From contig NZ_VCIW01000014.1 of NCBI RefSeq assembly GCF_005765165.1, forward strand, positions 1 through 64,000: DNA of 64,000 bases, in the 5' to 3' direction. Within the stretch, counting starts at the first letter, position 1, and every line of letters begins with the position of its first letter. This DNA comes from Paenibacillus antri (GTDB lineage Bacteria; Bacillota; Bacilli; Paenibacillales; YIM-B00363). Under the pieces are notes generated by a model that was given only the letters and a program-made list of their open reading frames with translations, did no database searches and had not been told where the DNA came from. This document shows positions 50,196 to 58,412 of the stretch, one piece after another. Position numbers and translations under genes: made by a program.

Positions 50196-50411
50196 ATGGA
50201 TTCGATTCTTAGTCTCGTCATGCTGCGCATGATTGTCTTGCTCGTCTGCGTCGCCGTCGCCTGGTGGGCGCTGTCGGGCCTCAAATTCGAGAGGTTCGTC
50301 AGCGCTCCCGGCAGCCGGCAGGCGAAGCTGCTGCATCTGCTGCTGGCGATCGTGCTGGGCCATCAATGCTCGGCGTTCGTCTTCTCTTATATCGGTTGGT
50401 CGCCCCCCTGA
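50196..50411 (+). CDS. ywzB: DUF1146 family membrane protein (YwzB)
   Basis: A 71-residue protein with two hydrophobic helices (about 5-27 and 44-66) and the middle KFERFVSAPGSRQAKLLHLL, which matches YwzB/DUF1146 proteins located between atpC and murAA in Bacillus. Here nuo and the subtilase have entered that interval, but the position just before murA is kept. GAGAGGGGCTGG precedes the ATG. Function unknown. Confidence 0.85.
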   Translation: MDSILSLVMLRMIVLLVCVAVAWWALSGLKFERFVSAPGSRQAKLLHLLLAIVLGHQCSAFVFSYIGWSPP

Positions 50412-50484
50412 AGAGGCGGTTTTCGCTCCCGACGGAATAGGATAGGAACAGTTTGTTAACAATGAGTAGTACAACCGTCATAAA

Positions 50485-50501
50485 TCGAAAGACCCTTTCG
50501 A
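50485..50501. repeat. Inverted repeat upstream of murA
   Basis: TCGAAAG-ACC-CTTTCGA, a perfect 7-base palindrome with a 3-base centre, 21 bases before the murA -35. It may be an operator. It is not followed by a T run. Confidence 0.45.
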
Positions 50502-50521
50502 ATACTGTAGAAACTTAACAG

Positions 50522-50550
50522 TTGTTTCGGACGTTGGCTGGTGCTACACT
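50522..50550 (+). promoter_or_regulatory. Promoter of murA
   Basis: TTGTTT (50522-50527), 17-base spacer ending TGC, TACACT (50545-50550), so also an extended -10. The leader to murA is about 95 bases and shows no recognised riboswitch. Confidence 0.6.
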
Positions 50551-50651
50551 GGAAAGCAGCGTGCAGAAACACGTCGAAATTTGTCATGGATTACGATAAT
50601 TTTCGGCATTTACGATTTCTACAGAGCGGAAAGCGCGGAGGGAACGAACGT

Positions 50652-51986
50652 ATGGACAAAATTTTGATCCGCGGGGGCAATCGTCTTCAGGGCAAAGTGA
50701 AAGTAAGCGGCGCGAAGAACGCCGTATTGCCGATTATCGCTGCCTCGATTTTGGCATCGGAAGGCGAGTGCCGCATTCATGAAGCGCCGCCTCTGGACGA
50801 TGTCATCACGATTAGCCAAGTGCTGCACGCCCTTGGAGTCAACATTCGCTACAAAGACGAAACGATTTACATAACCGCGTCGCAGCTGGAGAAGAGCGAA
50901 GCGCCGTACGAGCTGGTTCGGAAAATGAGAGCCTCCTTCCTCGTGATGGGGCCGCTGCTCGCCCGCACGGGCTATGCGCGCATCGCGCTTCCCGGCGGCT
51001 GCGCCATCGGGACCCGTCCGATCGATCAGCATCTGAAGGGCTTCGAGGCGATGGGCGCCGAGATCGAGATCGGCCAAGGCTACATCGAAGCGCGGACGAA
51101 CGGCCGGAAGCTGCAAGGCGCTAAGATTTATTTGGACGTCGCCAGCGTCGGCGCGACGGAGAACATCATGATGGCGGCAGCGCTCGCCGACGGCGTGACG
51201 ACGATCGAGAACGCGGCGAAAGAGCCGGAGATTGTAGACCTCGCCAACTTCATGAACGCGATGGGCGCGAAGGTTCGCGGCGCCGGCACCGGCATCATCC
51301 GCATCGAAGGCGTCGACAAGCTCGTGGGCGTTCGCCATACGGTCATTCCGGATCGCGTGGAAGCGGGAACGTACATGATCGCGGCGGCCATCACGAAGAG
51401 CGACGTCTATATCGAAGGGGCCATCGCGGATCACTTGACGCCGGTCATCTCGAAGCTGCAGGAGATGGGCGTCGCCATCGAAGAGGACGAGAACGGCATT
51501 CGCGTCCGCCCCGGCGGCAACCTGAAAGCGGTCGACATTAAGACGCTGCCGTATCCCGGCTTCCCGACCGATATGCAAGCGCAGATGATGGCGCTCTTGC
51601 TCATATCGGACGGTACGAGCATCATTACGGAGACCGTGTTCGAGAACCGCTTCATGCACGTCGACGAATTCAAGAGCATGAACGCGCAAATCAAGGTAGA
51701 CGGGCGCTCGGCGGTCATCAAGGGCAACGCCGCCCTGAAGGGCGCGAAGGTGTGCGCGACCGACCTGCGGGCCGGCGCGGCGCTCATTCTCGCCGCGCTC
51801 GCCGCGGACGGAGAGACGGAAGTGACGGGGCTGCATCATCTGGATCGAGGCTACGTGGACATCGCGGGCAAGCTTCGCCGACTCGGGGCCGACGTGGAAC
51901 GCGTGGTCGCGGGGGCCCTCGTCGAGGAAGAGCAGGAGCAAGGCTTGACGTTCTTCTCCACGCACGTATCGCCTTCCATGGCGTAA
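50652..51986 (+). CDS. murA: UDP-N-acetylglucosamine 1-carboxyvinyltransferase
   Basis: First committed step of peptidoglycan synthesis: adds enolpyruvate from PEP to UDP-GlcNAc. The 444-residue protein matches Bacillus Mur[39 protein letters not shown], the loop [18 protein letters not shown] with the fosfomycin-reactive Cys, and [20 protein letters not shown] 50652 follows GGAGGGAACG. Its place before spoIID is the murAA position of Bacillus. Confidence 0.97.
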   Translation: MDKILIRGGNRLQGKVKVSGAKNAVLPIIAASILASEGECRIHEAPPLDDVITISQVLHALGVNIRYKDETIYITASQLEKSEAPYELVRKMRASFLVMGPLLARTGYARIALPGGCAIGTRPIDQHLKGFEAMGAEIEIGQGYIEARTNGRKLQGAKIYLDVASVGATENIMMAAALADGVTTIENAAKEPEIVDLANFMNAMGAKVRGAGTGIIRIEGVDKLVGVRHTVIPDRVEAGTYMIAAAITKSDVYIEGAIADHLTPVISKLQEMGVAIEEDENGIRVRPGGNLKAVDIKTLPYPGFPTDMQAQMMALLLISDGTSIITETVFENRFMHVDEFKSMNAQIKVDGRSAVIKGNAALKGAKVCATDLRAGAALILAALAADGETEVTGLHHLDRGYVDIAGKLRRLGADVERVVAGALVEEEQEQGLTFFSTHVSPSMA

Positions 51987-52025
51987 CGACGGCATCCGAC
52001 AGCTAACCGAAATTTTTAGAAATCG

Positions 52026-52051
52026 AAGCGAGCCCCCGGGCTCGCTTTTTT
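52026..52051 (+). terminator. Intrinsic terminator after murA
   Basis: AAGCGAGCC(C) pairs with (G)GGCTCGCTT, followed by TTTT. Starts 39 bases after the murA stop. Confidence 0.88.
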
Positions 52052-52073
52052 GCGTCTTTTCCGGCGCTTCGGC

Positions 52074-52103
52074 GTTCTACCAACGGCCGCTCGTTCATAG
52101 AAT
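52074..52103 (+). promoter_or_regulatory. Candidate sigma-E-type promoter of spoIID
   Basis: GTTCTAC (52074-52080), 15-base spacer, CATAGAAT (52096-52103; seven of eight to CATACANT allowing G for C). The same -35 and spacer occur before spoIIP. spoIID begins 29 bases later; in Bacillus it is sigma-E dependent. Confidence 0.5.
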
Positions 52104-52132
52104 AGTAGCGTAACGAACGGGAGGCTAGAAGC

Positions 52133-53179
52133 ATGCGCAGCAAACATCGTCGTTCGCGGCGAACGCGACGAAATCTCATGATCGGAGCGGCGGGCGTCGC
52201 GTCGTTCATGGCCGTCGTTTTCCTCATTCCCAGCATTCTAGTAAATCGGTTCGAGGCGTGGGAGCCGACGCAGCTGCTCCCGTTGCAGCCCAAAGAAGAG
52301 TTGGTCGCGCAGGAACAGCAAATCATGGTGCCGGTATATTTGACGGACCGAAAGGAGACGGTGTCCGTGCCGCTCGAAGCGTACGTTCGCGGCGTGCTTG
52401 CGGCGGAGATGCCGGCGGACTTCGAACTGGAGGCGCTCAAGGCGCAGGCGATCGCGGCGCGGACGTATTTGGCCCGTCGGTTGGCGTCGGGGGAGACGTC
52501 GGGGCTGCCGCCCGACGCCGCGGGCGCGCTCGTGACGGACACCGTGGCGCATCAAGCGTACGCGACGGAAGAAGAGCTTCGCGAGCGGTGGGGGTTTTTC
52601 AAGTACGCCCAGAACCTCGACAAATTGACGCGGGCGGTGAACGACACCGAAGGACTTGTGCTAACCTACGAGGGGGAGCCGATCGAAGCGACGTTCTTTT
52701 CTACCAGCAACGGGTTTACGGAAAATTCCGAGTTGTATTGGCAGGCGGCGATTCCGTATTTGCGAAGCGTAGAATCGCCCTGGGACGAACGGTATGCGCC
52801 GAATTACGAACGGGAAGCGTCCTTCGCCTATAAGGACTTCTATACGAAACTAGGAATGAAGGCATCGAACATGGCGCCGGAGCTCGTCGTCGAGCGCACC
52901 TCGGACAGCGGCCGCATCCTCTCCGTTCGGATCGCGGGGACGTCGTTCGCGGGGCGGGACGTACGCGAGAAGCTGGGACTGGCCTCGACGGATTTCACGT
53001 GGTCGACCGCGGACGGCCGCATCACGTTCCGAACAGAAGGGTACGGACACGGCGTCGGCATGAGCCAATGGGGCGCGAACGGCATGGCGAAGGAAGGGCG
53101 GTCGGCGGAGGAAATTCTGCTCCATTACTATCAAGGGGTGCGGCTCGAGCCGCTCCGGAACGTTCTAGCAAAAGCGTAA
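52133..53179 (+). CDS. spoIID: Stage II sporulation protein D (lytic transglycosylase)
   Basis: Membrane-anchored transglycosylase that with SpoIIP degrades septal peptidoglycan during engulfment. The 348-residue protein has an N-terminal basic stretch and one membrane segment (GAAGVASFMAVVFLIPSILV), then the SpoIID/LytB domain: VPLEAYVRGVLAAEMPADFE (the catalytic Glu is in AAEMP), EALKAQAIAARTYLA, and the C-terminal GYGHGVGMSQWGANGMAKEG. GGGAGG precedes the ATG. spoIIQ follows with its own promoter. Confidence 0.96.
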   Translation: MRSKHRRSRRTRRNLMIGAAGVASFMAVVFLIPSILVNRFEAWEPTQLLPLQPKEELVAQEQQIMVPVYLTDRKETVSVPLEAYVRGVLAAEMPADFELEALKAQAIAARTYLARRLASGETSGLPPDAAGALVTDTVAHQAYATEEELRERWGFFKYAQNLDKLTRAVNDTEGLVLTYEGEPIEATFFSTSNGFTENSELYWQAAIPYLRSVESPWDERYAPNYEREASFAYKDFYTKLGMKASNMAPELVVERTSDSGRILSVRIAGTSFAGRDVREKLGLASTDFTWSTADGRITFRTEGYGHGVGMSQWGANGMAKEGRSAEEILLHYYQGVRLEPLRNVLAKA

Positions 53180-53209
53180 AATTTTTTTCTATCACCTTAG
53201 CAGGGCCAC

Positions 53210-53238
53210 GTATAAAAGAGTCTACGCTGGCAACACTG
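53210..53238 (+). promoter_or_regulatory. Candidate sigma-F promoter of spoIIQ
   Basis: GTATA (53210-53214), 14-base spacer, GGCAACACTG (53229-53238), matching GYATA and every informative position of GGNNANANTR; the spacer is one shorter than the standard 15. It is 18 bases before the spoIIQ ATG. Bacillus spoIIQ is sigma-F dependent. Confidence 0.7.
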
Positions 53239-53256
53239 GCTACTGAGGTGATAGAT

Positions 53257-53985
53257 ATGAAAGAAGAAAACAAGATTCAATCTTCGCAGGGGGAGCAAAA
53301 TCACACTTCCCGTCCTGTCGAAGGGCCAAGAGCGTCGGGTTCGGTAGGGAAACGGCTGCTCGGCAAGAAATGGGTGTTCCCGGCTACTTACATCGCAGCT
53401 GCGGCAATCATCCTAACCCTGATGTGGGCGTATCAAGACAACGCCTCGACTCCGGTCGACGAGACCGACTTGAACCTCTCCGTCACCGGCGACGTGACCG
53501 GCGAAGAGCAAGGTCCGGACGCGGTCGCGGTCACGGCTGAAGCGGAGACGCTCGGATGGCCGGTGCAAGACCATAACAGCTTGGAAGTGATCTTGGGCTT
53601 CTTCGACGTCAACAACACGAACGAAGACAACCAAGCGGCGATGGTCGAGTACGGCGACACGTTCACGCCTCATTACGGGATCGACCTCGCCAGCCCGAAC
53701 AACGAAGCGTTCGACGTCTTGGCGGCGATGAGCGGCACGGTCACCCGCGTCGAGCAAGTGCCGGTCGTCGGTCATCTGATCGAAATCACGCACGCGAACG
53801 GTCTGAGCACGATTTACTCCAGCGTCGAGTCGGTGCAGGTCGCGCAAGGCGACGAAGTCAAGAAGGGCGACATGATCGCGAAGTCGGGGCGCAACGAGCT
53901 CGAGAAGGATCTCGGCAACCATGTGCATTTCGAAATTTGGGAAAACAAACAGCCGGTCAATCCGGAGGATTACATCGAGCAATAA
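53257..53985 (+). CDS. spoIIQ: Stage II sporulation protein Q, M23/LytM domain
   Basis: Forespore membrane protein of the SpoIIQ-SpoIIIAH channel. The 242-residue protein has a cytoplasmic basic tail, one membrane helix (about 43-63) and an external LytM-type domain. All zinc-site motifs are present: PHYGIDLA (HxxxD) and HVHFEIWE (HxH). In Bacillus subtilis SpoIIQ the first His is replaced, making it catalytically dead, so this one may be active, as in clostridial SpoIIQ. ATG 53257 follows TGAGGTG. Confidence 0.92.
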   Translation: MKEENKIQSSQGEQNHTSRPVEGPRASGSVGKRLLGKKWVFPATYIAAAAIILTLMWAYQDNASTPVDETDLNLSVTGDVTGEEQGPDAVAVTAEAETLGWPVQDHNSLEVILGFFDVNNTNEDNQAAMVEYGDTFTPHYGIDLASPNNEAFDVLAAMSGTVTRVEQVPVVGHLIEITHANGLSTIYSSVESVQVAQGDEVKKGDMIAKSGRNELEKDLGNHVHFEIWENKQPVNPEDYIEQ

Positions 53986-53994
53986 GCTCGGCTG

Positions 53995-54027
53995 AGCGCG
54001 GTGTCGGAGACGACGCCGCGCTTTTTT
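53995..54027 (+). terminator. Intrinsic terminator after spoIIQ
   Basis: AGCGCGGTGTCG pairs with CGACGCCGCGCT (one T-G wobble) around GAGA, followed by six T. Confidence 0.9.
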
Positions 54028-54212
54028 CGCGCGCCGAGGCGGCCCGATCCGGGGCGGCAGGCGGGCGCGAGGCGGTCGGCAAGCGAGCGGCAAGCGGGAA
54101 AGTGTGAAAATATATCGTCAGAAAAGGCTCGTCAGGCTTGGCTACAAAGAATAAGTGCGTCTACCCCTCAATATACTGTACCAAACATCTCGATCACAGG
54201 GAGGCGAGGGGT

Positions 54213-54497
54213 GTGCACGATTACATTAAGGAGCGAACGATTAAAATCGGGCGCAGCATTGTGGAAACGAAGAATACGGTTCGCACGATCGCGAAAGAAT
54301 TCGGCGTGTCGAAGAGCACGGTGCACAAGGATCTCACCGAGCGGCTGCCGGAAATCAATCCGGAATTGGCCAATCAAGTGAAGACCATCCTGGAGTATCA
54401 CAAGTCCATCCGCCACCTGCGCGGCGGCGAAGCAACGAAGATTAAATACAAGAAGACGAAGTCGAAGCCCGCTCCCGTCTTGTCCGGACGTTCTTAG
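54213..54497 (+). CDS. spoIIID: Sporulation transcriptional regulator SpoIIID
   Basis: Small mother-cell DNA-binding protein that modulates sigma-E and sigma-K genes. The 94-residue product is nearly identical to the Bacillus protein through the helix-turn-helix: HDYIKERTIKIGRSIVETK, TVRTIAKEFGVSKSTVHKDL, TERLPEINPELANQVK and HKSIRHLRGGEATK; the tail differs. The GTG at 54213 after GGAGGCGAGGGG gives the standard start; longer in-frame sequence upstream does not resemble the family. mbl follows with its own promoter. Confidence 0.97.
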   Translation: MHDYIKERTIKIGRSIVETKNTVRTIAKEFGVSKSTVHKDLTERLPEINPELANQVKTILEYHKSIRHLRGGEATKIKYKKTKSKPAPVLSGRS

Positions 54498-54561
54498 CGC
54501 CCGTAAGAACGTTCGCTCCGGCACCGAGTATCTAAGATTTCCCTTCTCCCAAAAGAGGATT

Positions 54562-54591
54562 TTGCCTTTTTACAGCGAATTATCTTATAGT
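54562..54591 (+). promoter_or_regulatory. Promoter of mbl
   Basis: TTGCCT (54562-54567), 18-base spacer, TATAGT (54586-54591), 75 bases before the mbl start. Confidence 0.5.
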
Positions 54592-54665
54592 TAACGTGCT
54601 TAATATGGTGCATCGGTTGTTCGGCCCGCCCTCTTCGGCGGGAACGCCGTGAGGAGGATTCTTGG

Positions 54666-55664
54666 ATGTTTGGCAAAGATATCGGTATTGACCTGGGGAC
54701 GGCCAACGTTCTCATTCACGTTAAGGGACGCGGCGTCGTCCTTGACGAACCTTCCGTCGTCGCGATCGAAAGCGAGACGAAACGAGTTCTTGCCGTGGGC
54801 GAGGAAGCAAGGCGAATGGTCGGTCGGACCCCTGGCAATATCGTCGCGGTGCGCCCCCTGAAGGACGGCGTAATCGCGGACTTCGAAATTACGGAGATGA
54901 TGTTGAAGCACTTCATCAGCCGAGTGGGCGGCAAGCGGTGGTACAGCCACCCTCGGATTTTGATTTGCGCACCGACCAACATCACCTCCGTAGAAAAGAA
55001 AGCGATACAGGAGGCTGCGGAGCGCAGCGGGGCGAAGGAAGTATTTTTGGAGGAAGAACCGAAAGCGGCGGCGGTCGGCGCGGGCATGGACATCTTCCAG
55101 CCTAGCGGTAACATGGTGGTCGACATCGGCGGCGGCACGACCGACGTGGCCGTCTTGTCGATGGGCGACATCGTGACGGCGTCTTCGATCAAGGTCGCAG
55201 GCGACAAGTTCGACTCCGCCATCATGAAATATATCAAGGATAAGTACAAGCTGTTGATCGGCGAACGGACGAGCGAGGACATCAAGGTGAAGATCGGATC
55301 GGTCGATCCGCACGGGCGCCAAGAGGAAATCGACATTCGCGGCCGAGACATGGTGAGCGGCCTGCCGCTCACCATTACGATTCAATCCCGGGAAGTGCGC
55401 GAAGCGCTGTGGGAGCCGGTCGCTTCGATCGTCGCTTCCGCGAAGACGGTGCTGGAGCGGACCCCGCCGGAGCTGTCCGCGGACATCATCGACCGCGGCG
55501 TCATCTTGACCGGCGGCGGCGCGATGCTGCACGGCCTCGATCAATTGATGATGGACGAGCTTCGGGTGCCGGTGTTGATCGCGGAAGACCCGATGCATTG
55601 CGTCGTCAAGGGAACGGGCATCATGCTGGACAACCTGGATAAAGTTTCCCGCCGGCCGCGCTAA
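54666..55664 (+). CDS. mbl: Rod shape-determining protein Mbl (MreB homologue)
   Basis: Actin-like ATPase guiding lateral wall synthesis. The 332-residue protein shows IGIDLGTANVLIHVKGRG (phosphate 1), NMVVDIGGGTTDVAVLSMGD (phosphate 2), LEEEPKAAAVGAGMDIFQ and GVILTGGGAMLHGLDQ (adenosine). Overall similarity and its position after spoIIID and before flhO-flhP fit Mbl rather than MreB. GAGGAGG lies 8 bases before the ATG. Confidence 0.96.
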   Translation: MFGKDIGIDLGTANVLIHVKGRGVVLDEPSVVAIESETKRVLAVGEEARRMVGRTPGNIVAVRPLKDGVIADFEITEMMLKHFISRVGGKRWYSHPRILICAPTNITSVEKKAIQEAAERSGAKEVFLEEEPKAAAVGAGMDIFQPSGNMVVDIGGGTTDVAVLSMGDIVTASSIKVAGDKFDSAIMKYIKDKYKLLIGERTSEDIKVKIGSVDPHGRQEEIDIRGRDMVSGLPLTITIQSREVREALWEPVASIVASAKTVLERTPPELSADIIDRGVILTGGGAMLHGLDQLMMDELRVPVLIAEDPMHCVVKGTGIMLDNLDKVSRRPR

Positions 55665-55694
55665 TCGAGCGGACGTCTTCGTCCGATAAACATA

Positions 55695-55748
55695 GGACAA
55701 GCTTCGTCGGCAAGGAAGCGCGGACAAGCTTCGTTGCAAGCAAGCACT
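55695..55748 (+). repeat. Imperfect 27-base tandem repeat before flhO
   Basis: GGACAAGCTTCGT occurs at 55695 and again at 55722, and the bases after each copy are also similar (GGCAAGGAAGC, TGCAAGCAAGC). The second copy ends just before the flhO ribosome site. Probably a small duplication; no function is visible. Confidence 0.55.
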
Positions 55749-55767
55749 CCATGGGAGGGATTTACCG

Positions 55768-56655
55768 ATGTTGCGTGGACTCAATACGGCCGCGGCCGGC
55801 ATGATCGCCAATCAGCGCAGGCACGATACGGTAACGAACAATATCGCCAACTTGAATACGCCGGGGTATAAGGCGAACTTCGCGGTGCAGCGTTCGTTCC
55901 CGGAGATGCTGATCGCGCTGGTCGGCGGCGGCGACGGCACGAACGCGCAAGTGTCGGGCGTCGGACGCCTCAATACCGGGGTGTTCGCGGAGGAGGCGCC
56001 GGCGGTCTATCTTCAGGGCGATCTGATGGAAACCCGCGACCTGTCGGACTTCGCTATCGTCTCGAACATTCAACTTCCCGGCATCGCCTTCGACGCCTCC
56101 GGCAAGTACGTCTCGCCGGAAGGGGAGAAGACGTTCCAGCCGCAAGCGATGTTCGCGGTGCGGACAAGCACGGGCGAAGAGAAATATACGCGGAACGGGA
56201 AATTCACGATCGACGCGGCGGGCCAACTCGTTACGTCGGACGGGTACCTCGTGCTCGATTCCGAGCGACGGCCGATTCAGTTCGATCGGAACGTCTCCGA
56301 GATCAAGATGACGCCGCAAGGCACGCTGATCGACGGCGTCTCGGGCATGCCGCTGACGGACGAGAACGAAGCGCCGATCTCGTTCATGGTCGTGCGCATC
56401 GAGAACCCGAACCGACTGATCCGCGAGGGCAACGGCAACTTCCGCCTGCCGCCGGGCGACGACGAGCCGGGAGCGATTCAGCAGGGCGACGAGGTGGAGC
56501 TGTTCCAAGGCTTCATCGAACGTTCGAACGTCGATCCGACGCAAGCGACGATCGACTTGATGGCCGCCGCTCGCGCTTACGAGACGAATCAACGCATGGT
56601 TCAGTTTTACGATAAGAGCTTGGAGAAAGCCGTGAACGAGGTAGGTCGCGTATGA
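55768..56655 (+). CDS. flhO: Flagellar hook-basal body protein FlhO (FlgF/FlgG family)
   Basis: Rod-type flagellar protein, 295 residues. The N-terminus LRGLNTAAAGMIANQRRHDT with NNIANLNTPGYKANF is the flagellar basal-body rod signature, and the C-terminal DLMAAARAYETNQRMVQFYDKS is the FlgG-type helix that packs in the rod. ATG follows TGGGAGGG. flhP overlaps its end by 4 bases. As in Bacillus the pair lies next to mbl, away from the main flagellar operon. Confidence 0.94.
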   Translation: MLRGLNTAAAGMIANQRRHDTVTNNIANLNTPGYKANFAVQRSFPEMLIALVGGGDGTNAQVSGVGRLNTGVFAEEAPAVYLQGDLMETRDLSDFAIVSNIQLPGIAFDASGKYVSPEGEKTFQPQAMFAVRTSTGEEKYTRNGKFTIDAAGQLVTSDGYLVLDSERRPIQFDRNVSEIKMTPQGTLIDGVSGMPLTDENEAPISFMVVRIENPNRLIREGNGNFRLPPGDDEPGAIQQGDEVELFQGFIERSNVDPTQATIDLMAAARAYETNQRMVQFYDKSLEKAVNEVGRV

Positions 56656-57515
56656 ACCATTCGATGATTAATGCGTTCGTCTCGATGCAGTCGATGCAGC
56701 AGAAGCTGGACGTCATCGCGCACAATATCGCGAACGTGAACACGACGGGGTACAAACGCCGGGAGGCGTCGTTCCAGGACATCCTGACGAACGTATACCG
56801 CCAGCCTGCGGGCTTCGAACAAGCGGGCCGCTTGACGCCGCTCGGGTTCCCGCAAGGCTGGGGCGCCAAGATCGGCCAGATCGAGCTGGCGATGGAACAG
56901 GCGGCGCTCCATTCGACCGGCAATCCGTACGACCTCGGCATCGAAGGCAACGGCCTGTTCGAGGTGCAGCGGAATAGCGTCGATGCGAACGGCGAGCCGG
57001 TCATAGCTTGGACGCGGGACGGATCGTTCCAGCTCATGCAAGATCCTGCGAATCCGGGCTCGATGATCCTTGCGACGCAGCAAGGGGATCGGGTGCGCGG
57101 CGTCGACGGCGGGCCGATCGTCGTTCCGACGAACTATTCGATCCGGATCGACGAGGCCGGCCGCGTCTTCGCCACGGATCATTCGAATCCGGAGGCGGAG
57201 CCGATCGAGGCGGGCCAGCTGGCGCTCATGCGCGCGGTGCGTCCGCAGGTGCTCATCAACGACGGATCGAACTTGTTCACGCTCCCCCCGGGCGTCGCTG
57301 CGGAGGGCGTGCTGGAGCGAGTGGATCCGACGACGAACGATGCGAACGAGCGGCAGAAAGTCGCGGTGCGCCAAGGCTTCTTGGAGCAGTCGAACGTCAG
57401 CCTGACGGACGAGATGACCGAGCTCATGACCGTGCAGCGGGCGTACCAGCTGAACGCGAGAGCGATCACGTCGAGCGACACGTTAATGAACCTTACGAAT
57501 AACTTGCGTGTATAA
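56652..57515 (+). CDS. flhP: Flagellar hook-basal body protein FlhP (FlgG family)
   Basis: Rod protein partner of FlhO, 287 residues. It has the rod N-terminus (MNAFVSMQSMQQKLDVIA-like, HNIANVNTTGYKRREAS) and the C-terminus MTELMTVQRAYQLNARAITS. The start overlaps the flhO stop (ATGA), so the two are coupled. The next gene begins 25 bases after the stop. Confidence 0.94.
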   Translation: MNHSMINAFVSMQSMQQKLDVIAHNIANVNTTGYKRREASFQDILTNVYRQPAGFEQAGRLTPLGFPQGWGAKIGQIELAMEQAALHSTGNPYDLGIEGNGLFEVQRNSVDANGEPVIAWTRDGSFQLMQDPANPGSMILATQQGDRVRGVDGGPIVVPTNYSIRIDEAGRVFATDHSNPEAEPIEAGQLALMRAVRPQVLINDGSNLFTLPPGVAAEGVLERVDPTTNDANERQKVAVRQGFLEQSNVSLTDEMTELMTVQRAYQLNARAITSSDTLMNLTNNLRV

Positions 57516-57540
57516 GATGCAAGCCCAAGGTGTGAATCGC

Positions 57541-57768
57541 ATGTCTAACGGAAAGCAAACGAAGACGACGAAGAAGCGCCCCCTCCCCAAGGGATGGCGC
57601 ATCGCGTTACGGATCTGCCGGTCGCTGATCTTCCCTTTATTGCTGATCATCGGTCTCTATGCGGGGCTTCGCATCGGGTATGTGCGGTTCGGCGGCGGGG
57701 ATCCGTCCGATGTCTTACAGTGGGAAACATGGAAGCATATGTTGGATTTGGTATTCGCCGAAAATTGA
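57541..57768 (+). CDS. EpuA-family small membrane protein (often annotated RNA polymerase subunit beta)
   Basis: A 75-residue protein with a basic N-terminus ([16 protein letters not shown]), a single hydrophobic helix ([20 protein letters not shown]) and the C-terminal [20 protein letters not shown]. This matches the EpuA family (PF11772), which databases often mislabel as DNA-directed RNA polymerase beta; nothing here suggests a polymerase role. AAGGTG is eight bases before the ATG. It is probably the last gene of the flhO-flhP unit, ending at a strong terminator. Confidence 0.8.
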   Translation: MSNGKQTKTTKKRPLPKGWRIALRICRSLIFPLLLIIGLYAGLRIGYVRFGGGDPSDVLQWETWKHMLDLVFAEN

Positions 57769-57778
57769 GACGCGCTCG

Positions 57779-57808
57779 CTCCCTCCGACCGGAGGGAGTT
57801 TTTTTTTC
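57779..57808 (+). terminator. Intrinsic terminator before fabZ
   Basis: CTCCCTCCG (57779-57787), loop AC, CGGAGGGAG (57790-57798), followed by ten T. Confidence 0.93.
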
Positions 57809-57821
57809 CTCGGCGGAACGG

Positions 57822-57827
57822 TATAAT
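57822..57827 (+). promoter_or_regulatory. -10 box of fabZ promoter
   Basis: Consensus TATAAT right after the upstream terminator; the -35 would fall inside the T run and is not recognisable. It is 130 bases before fabZ, giving a long leader. Confidence 0.45.
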
Positions 57828-57847
57828 GGTGGGGTTATGATGAGAAA

Positions 57848-57886
57848 AGGGCGCCAGCCGCCGCTTCAGGACGGATCTGGCGCCCT
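57848..57886 (+). other. Perfect 10-bp hairpin in the fabZ leader
   Basis: AGGGCGCCAG (57848-57857) pairs perfectly with CTGGCGCCCT (57877-57886) around a 19-base loop, about 20 bases after the presumed transcription start. It is followed by CTTA rather than a T run. It matches no riboswitch or FapR site I know. Confidence 0.5.
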
Positions 57887-57956
57887 CTTATATGAACCTT
57901 CGCCGCTGCAGACGACCGAAGGGACATTGGTTATTGTATCCGAAGGAGGATGGATT

Positions 57957-58385
57957 ATGCTCGACGCCAAACAAATCCAGGACATTATTCCGCACCGTCC
58001 GCCGTTCTTATTGGTGGATCGCATTCTCGAAGTCGAGGCGGGCGTTCGCGCCGTCGGCCTCAAGAACGTGTCGATGAACGAGCCGTATTTCGTCGGCCAC
58101 TTCCCGCAATTTCCGGTGATGCCCGGCGTACTTATTATTGAAGCGTTGGCGCAGGTCGGCACGGTGGCGCTCCTGAGCCTGGAGGAAAACAAGGAGAAGA
58201 TCGGGTTTTTCGCCGGAATCGACGGGGCTCGTTTCCGCGGCATGGTCACGCCCGGAGATACGCTTCGCCTCGAAGTGAACATTACGCGTTGGAAAGGCTC
58301 CATCGGCAAGGGTACGGGCGTCGCGACGGTGGACGGCAAGACGGTCGCCGAGGCGGAGCTTATGTTTTCTTTGCAGAAGGTTTAA
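57957..58385 (+). CDS. fabZ: 3-hydroxyacyl-[acyl-carrier-protein] dehydratase FabZ
   Basis: Dehydrates 3-hydroxyacyl-ACP in fatty-acid elongation. The 142-residue hot-dog-fold protein has [17 protein letters not shown], the catalytic His in [24 protein letters not shown] and the Glu in the same helix. ATG 57957 is preceded by GAAGGAGGA. The reading frame stays open upstream to an ATG at 57838, but those residues do not match FabZ. Location next to flhP is as in Bacillus (ywpB). Confidence 0.96.
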   Translation: MLDAKQIQDIIPHRPPFLLVDRILEVEAGVRAVGLKNVSMNEPYFVGHFPQFPVMPGVLIIEALAQVGTVALLSLEENKEKIGFFAGIDGARFRGMVTPGDTLRLEVNITRWKGSIGKGTGVATVDGKTVAEAELMFSLQKV

Positions 58386-58412
58386 AGACAACGGATTTCG
58401 GAAGGGGCGCGG

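Noticed and set aside
57838..57956. N-terminal extension of FabZ
   Set aside because: The frame is open, but GAAGGAGGA immediately before 57957 and the standard FabZ N-terminus support the shorter start.
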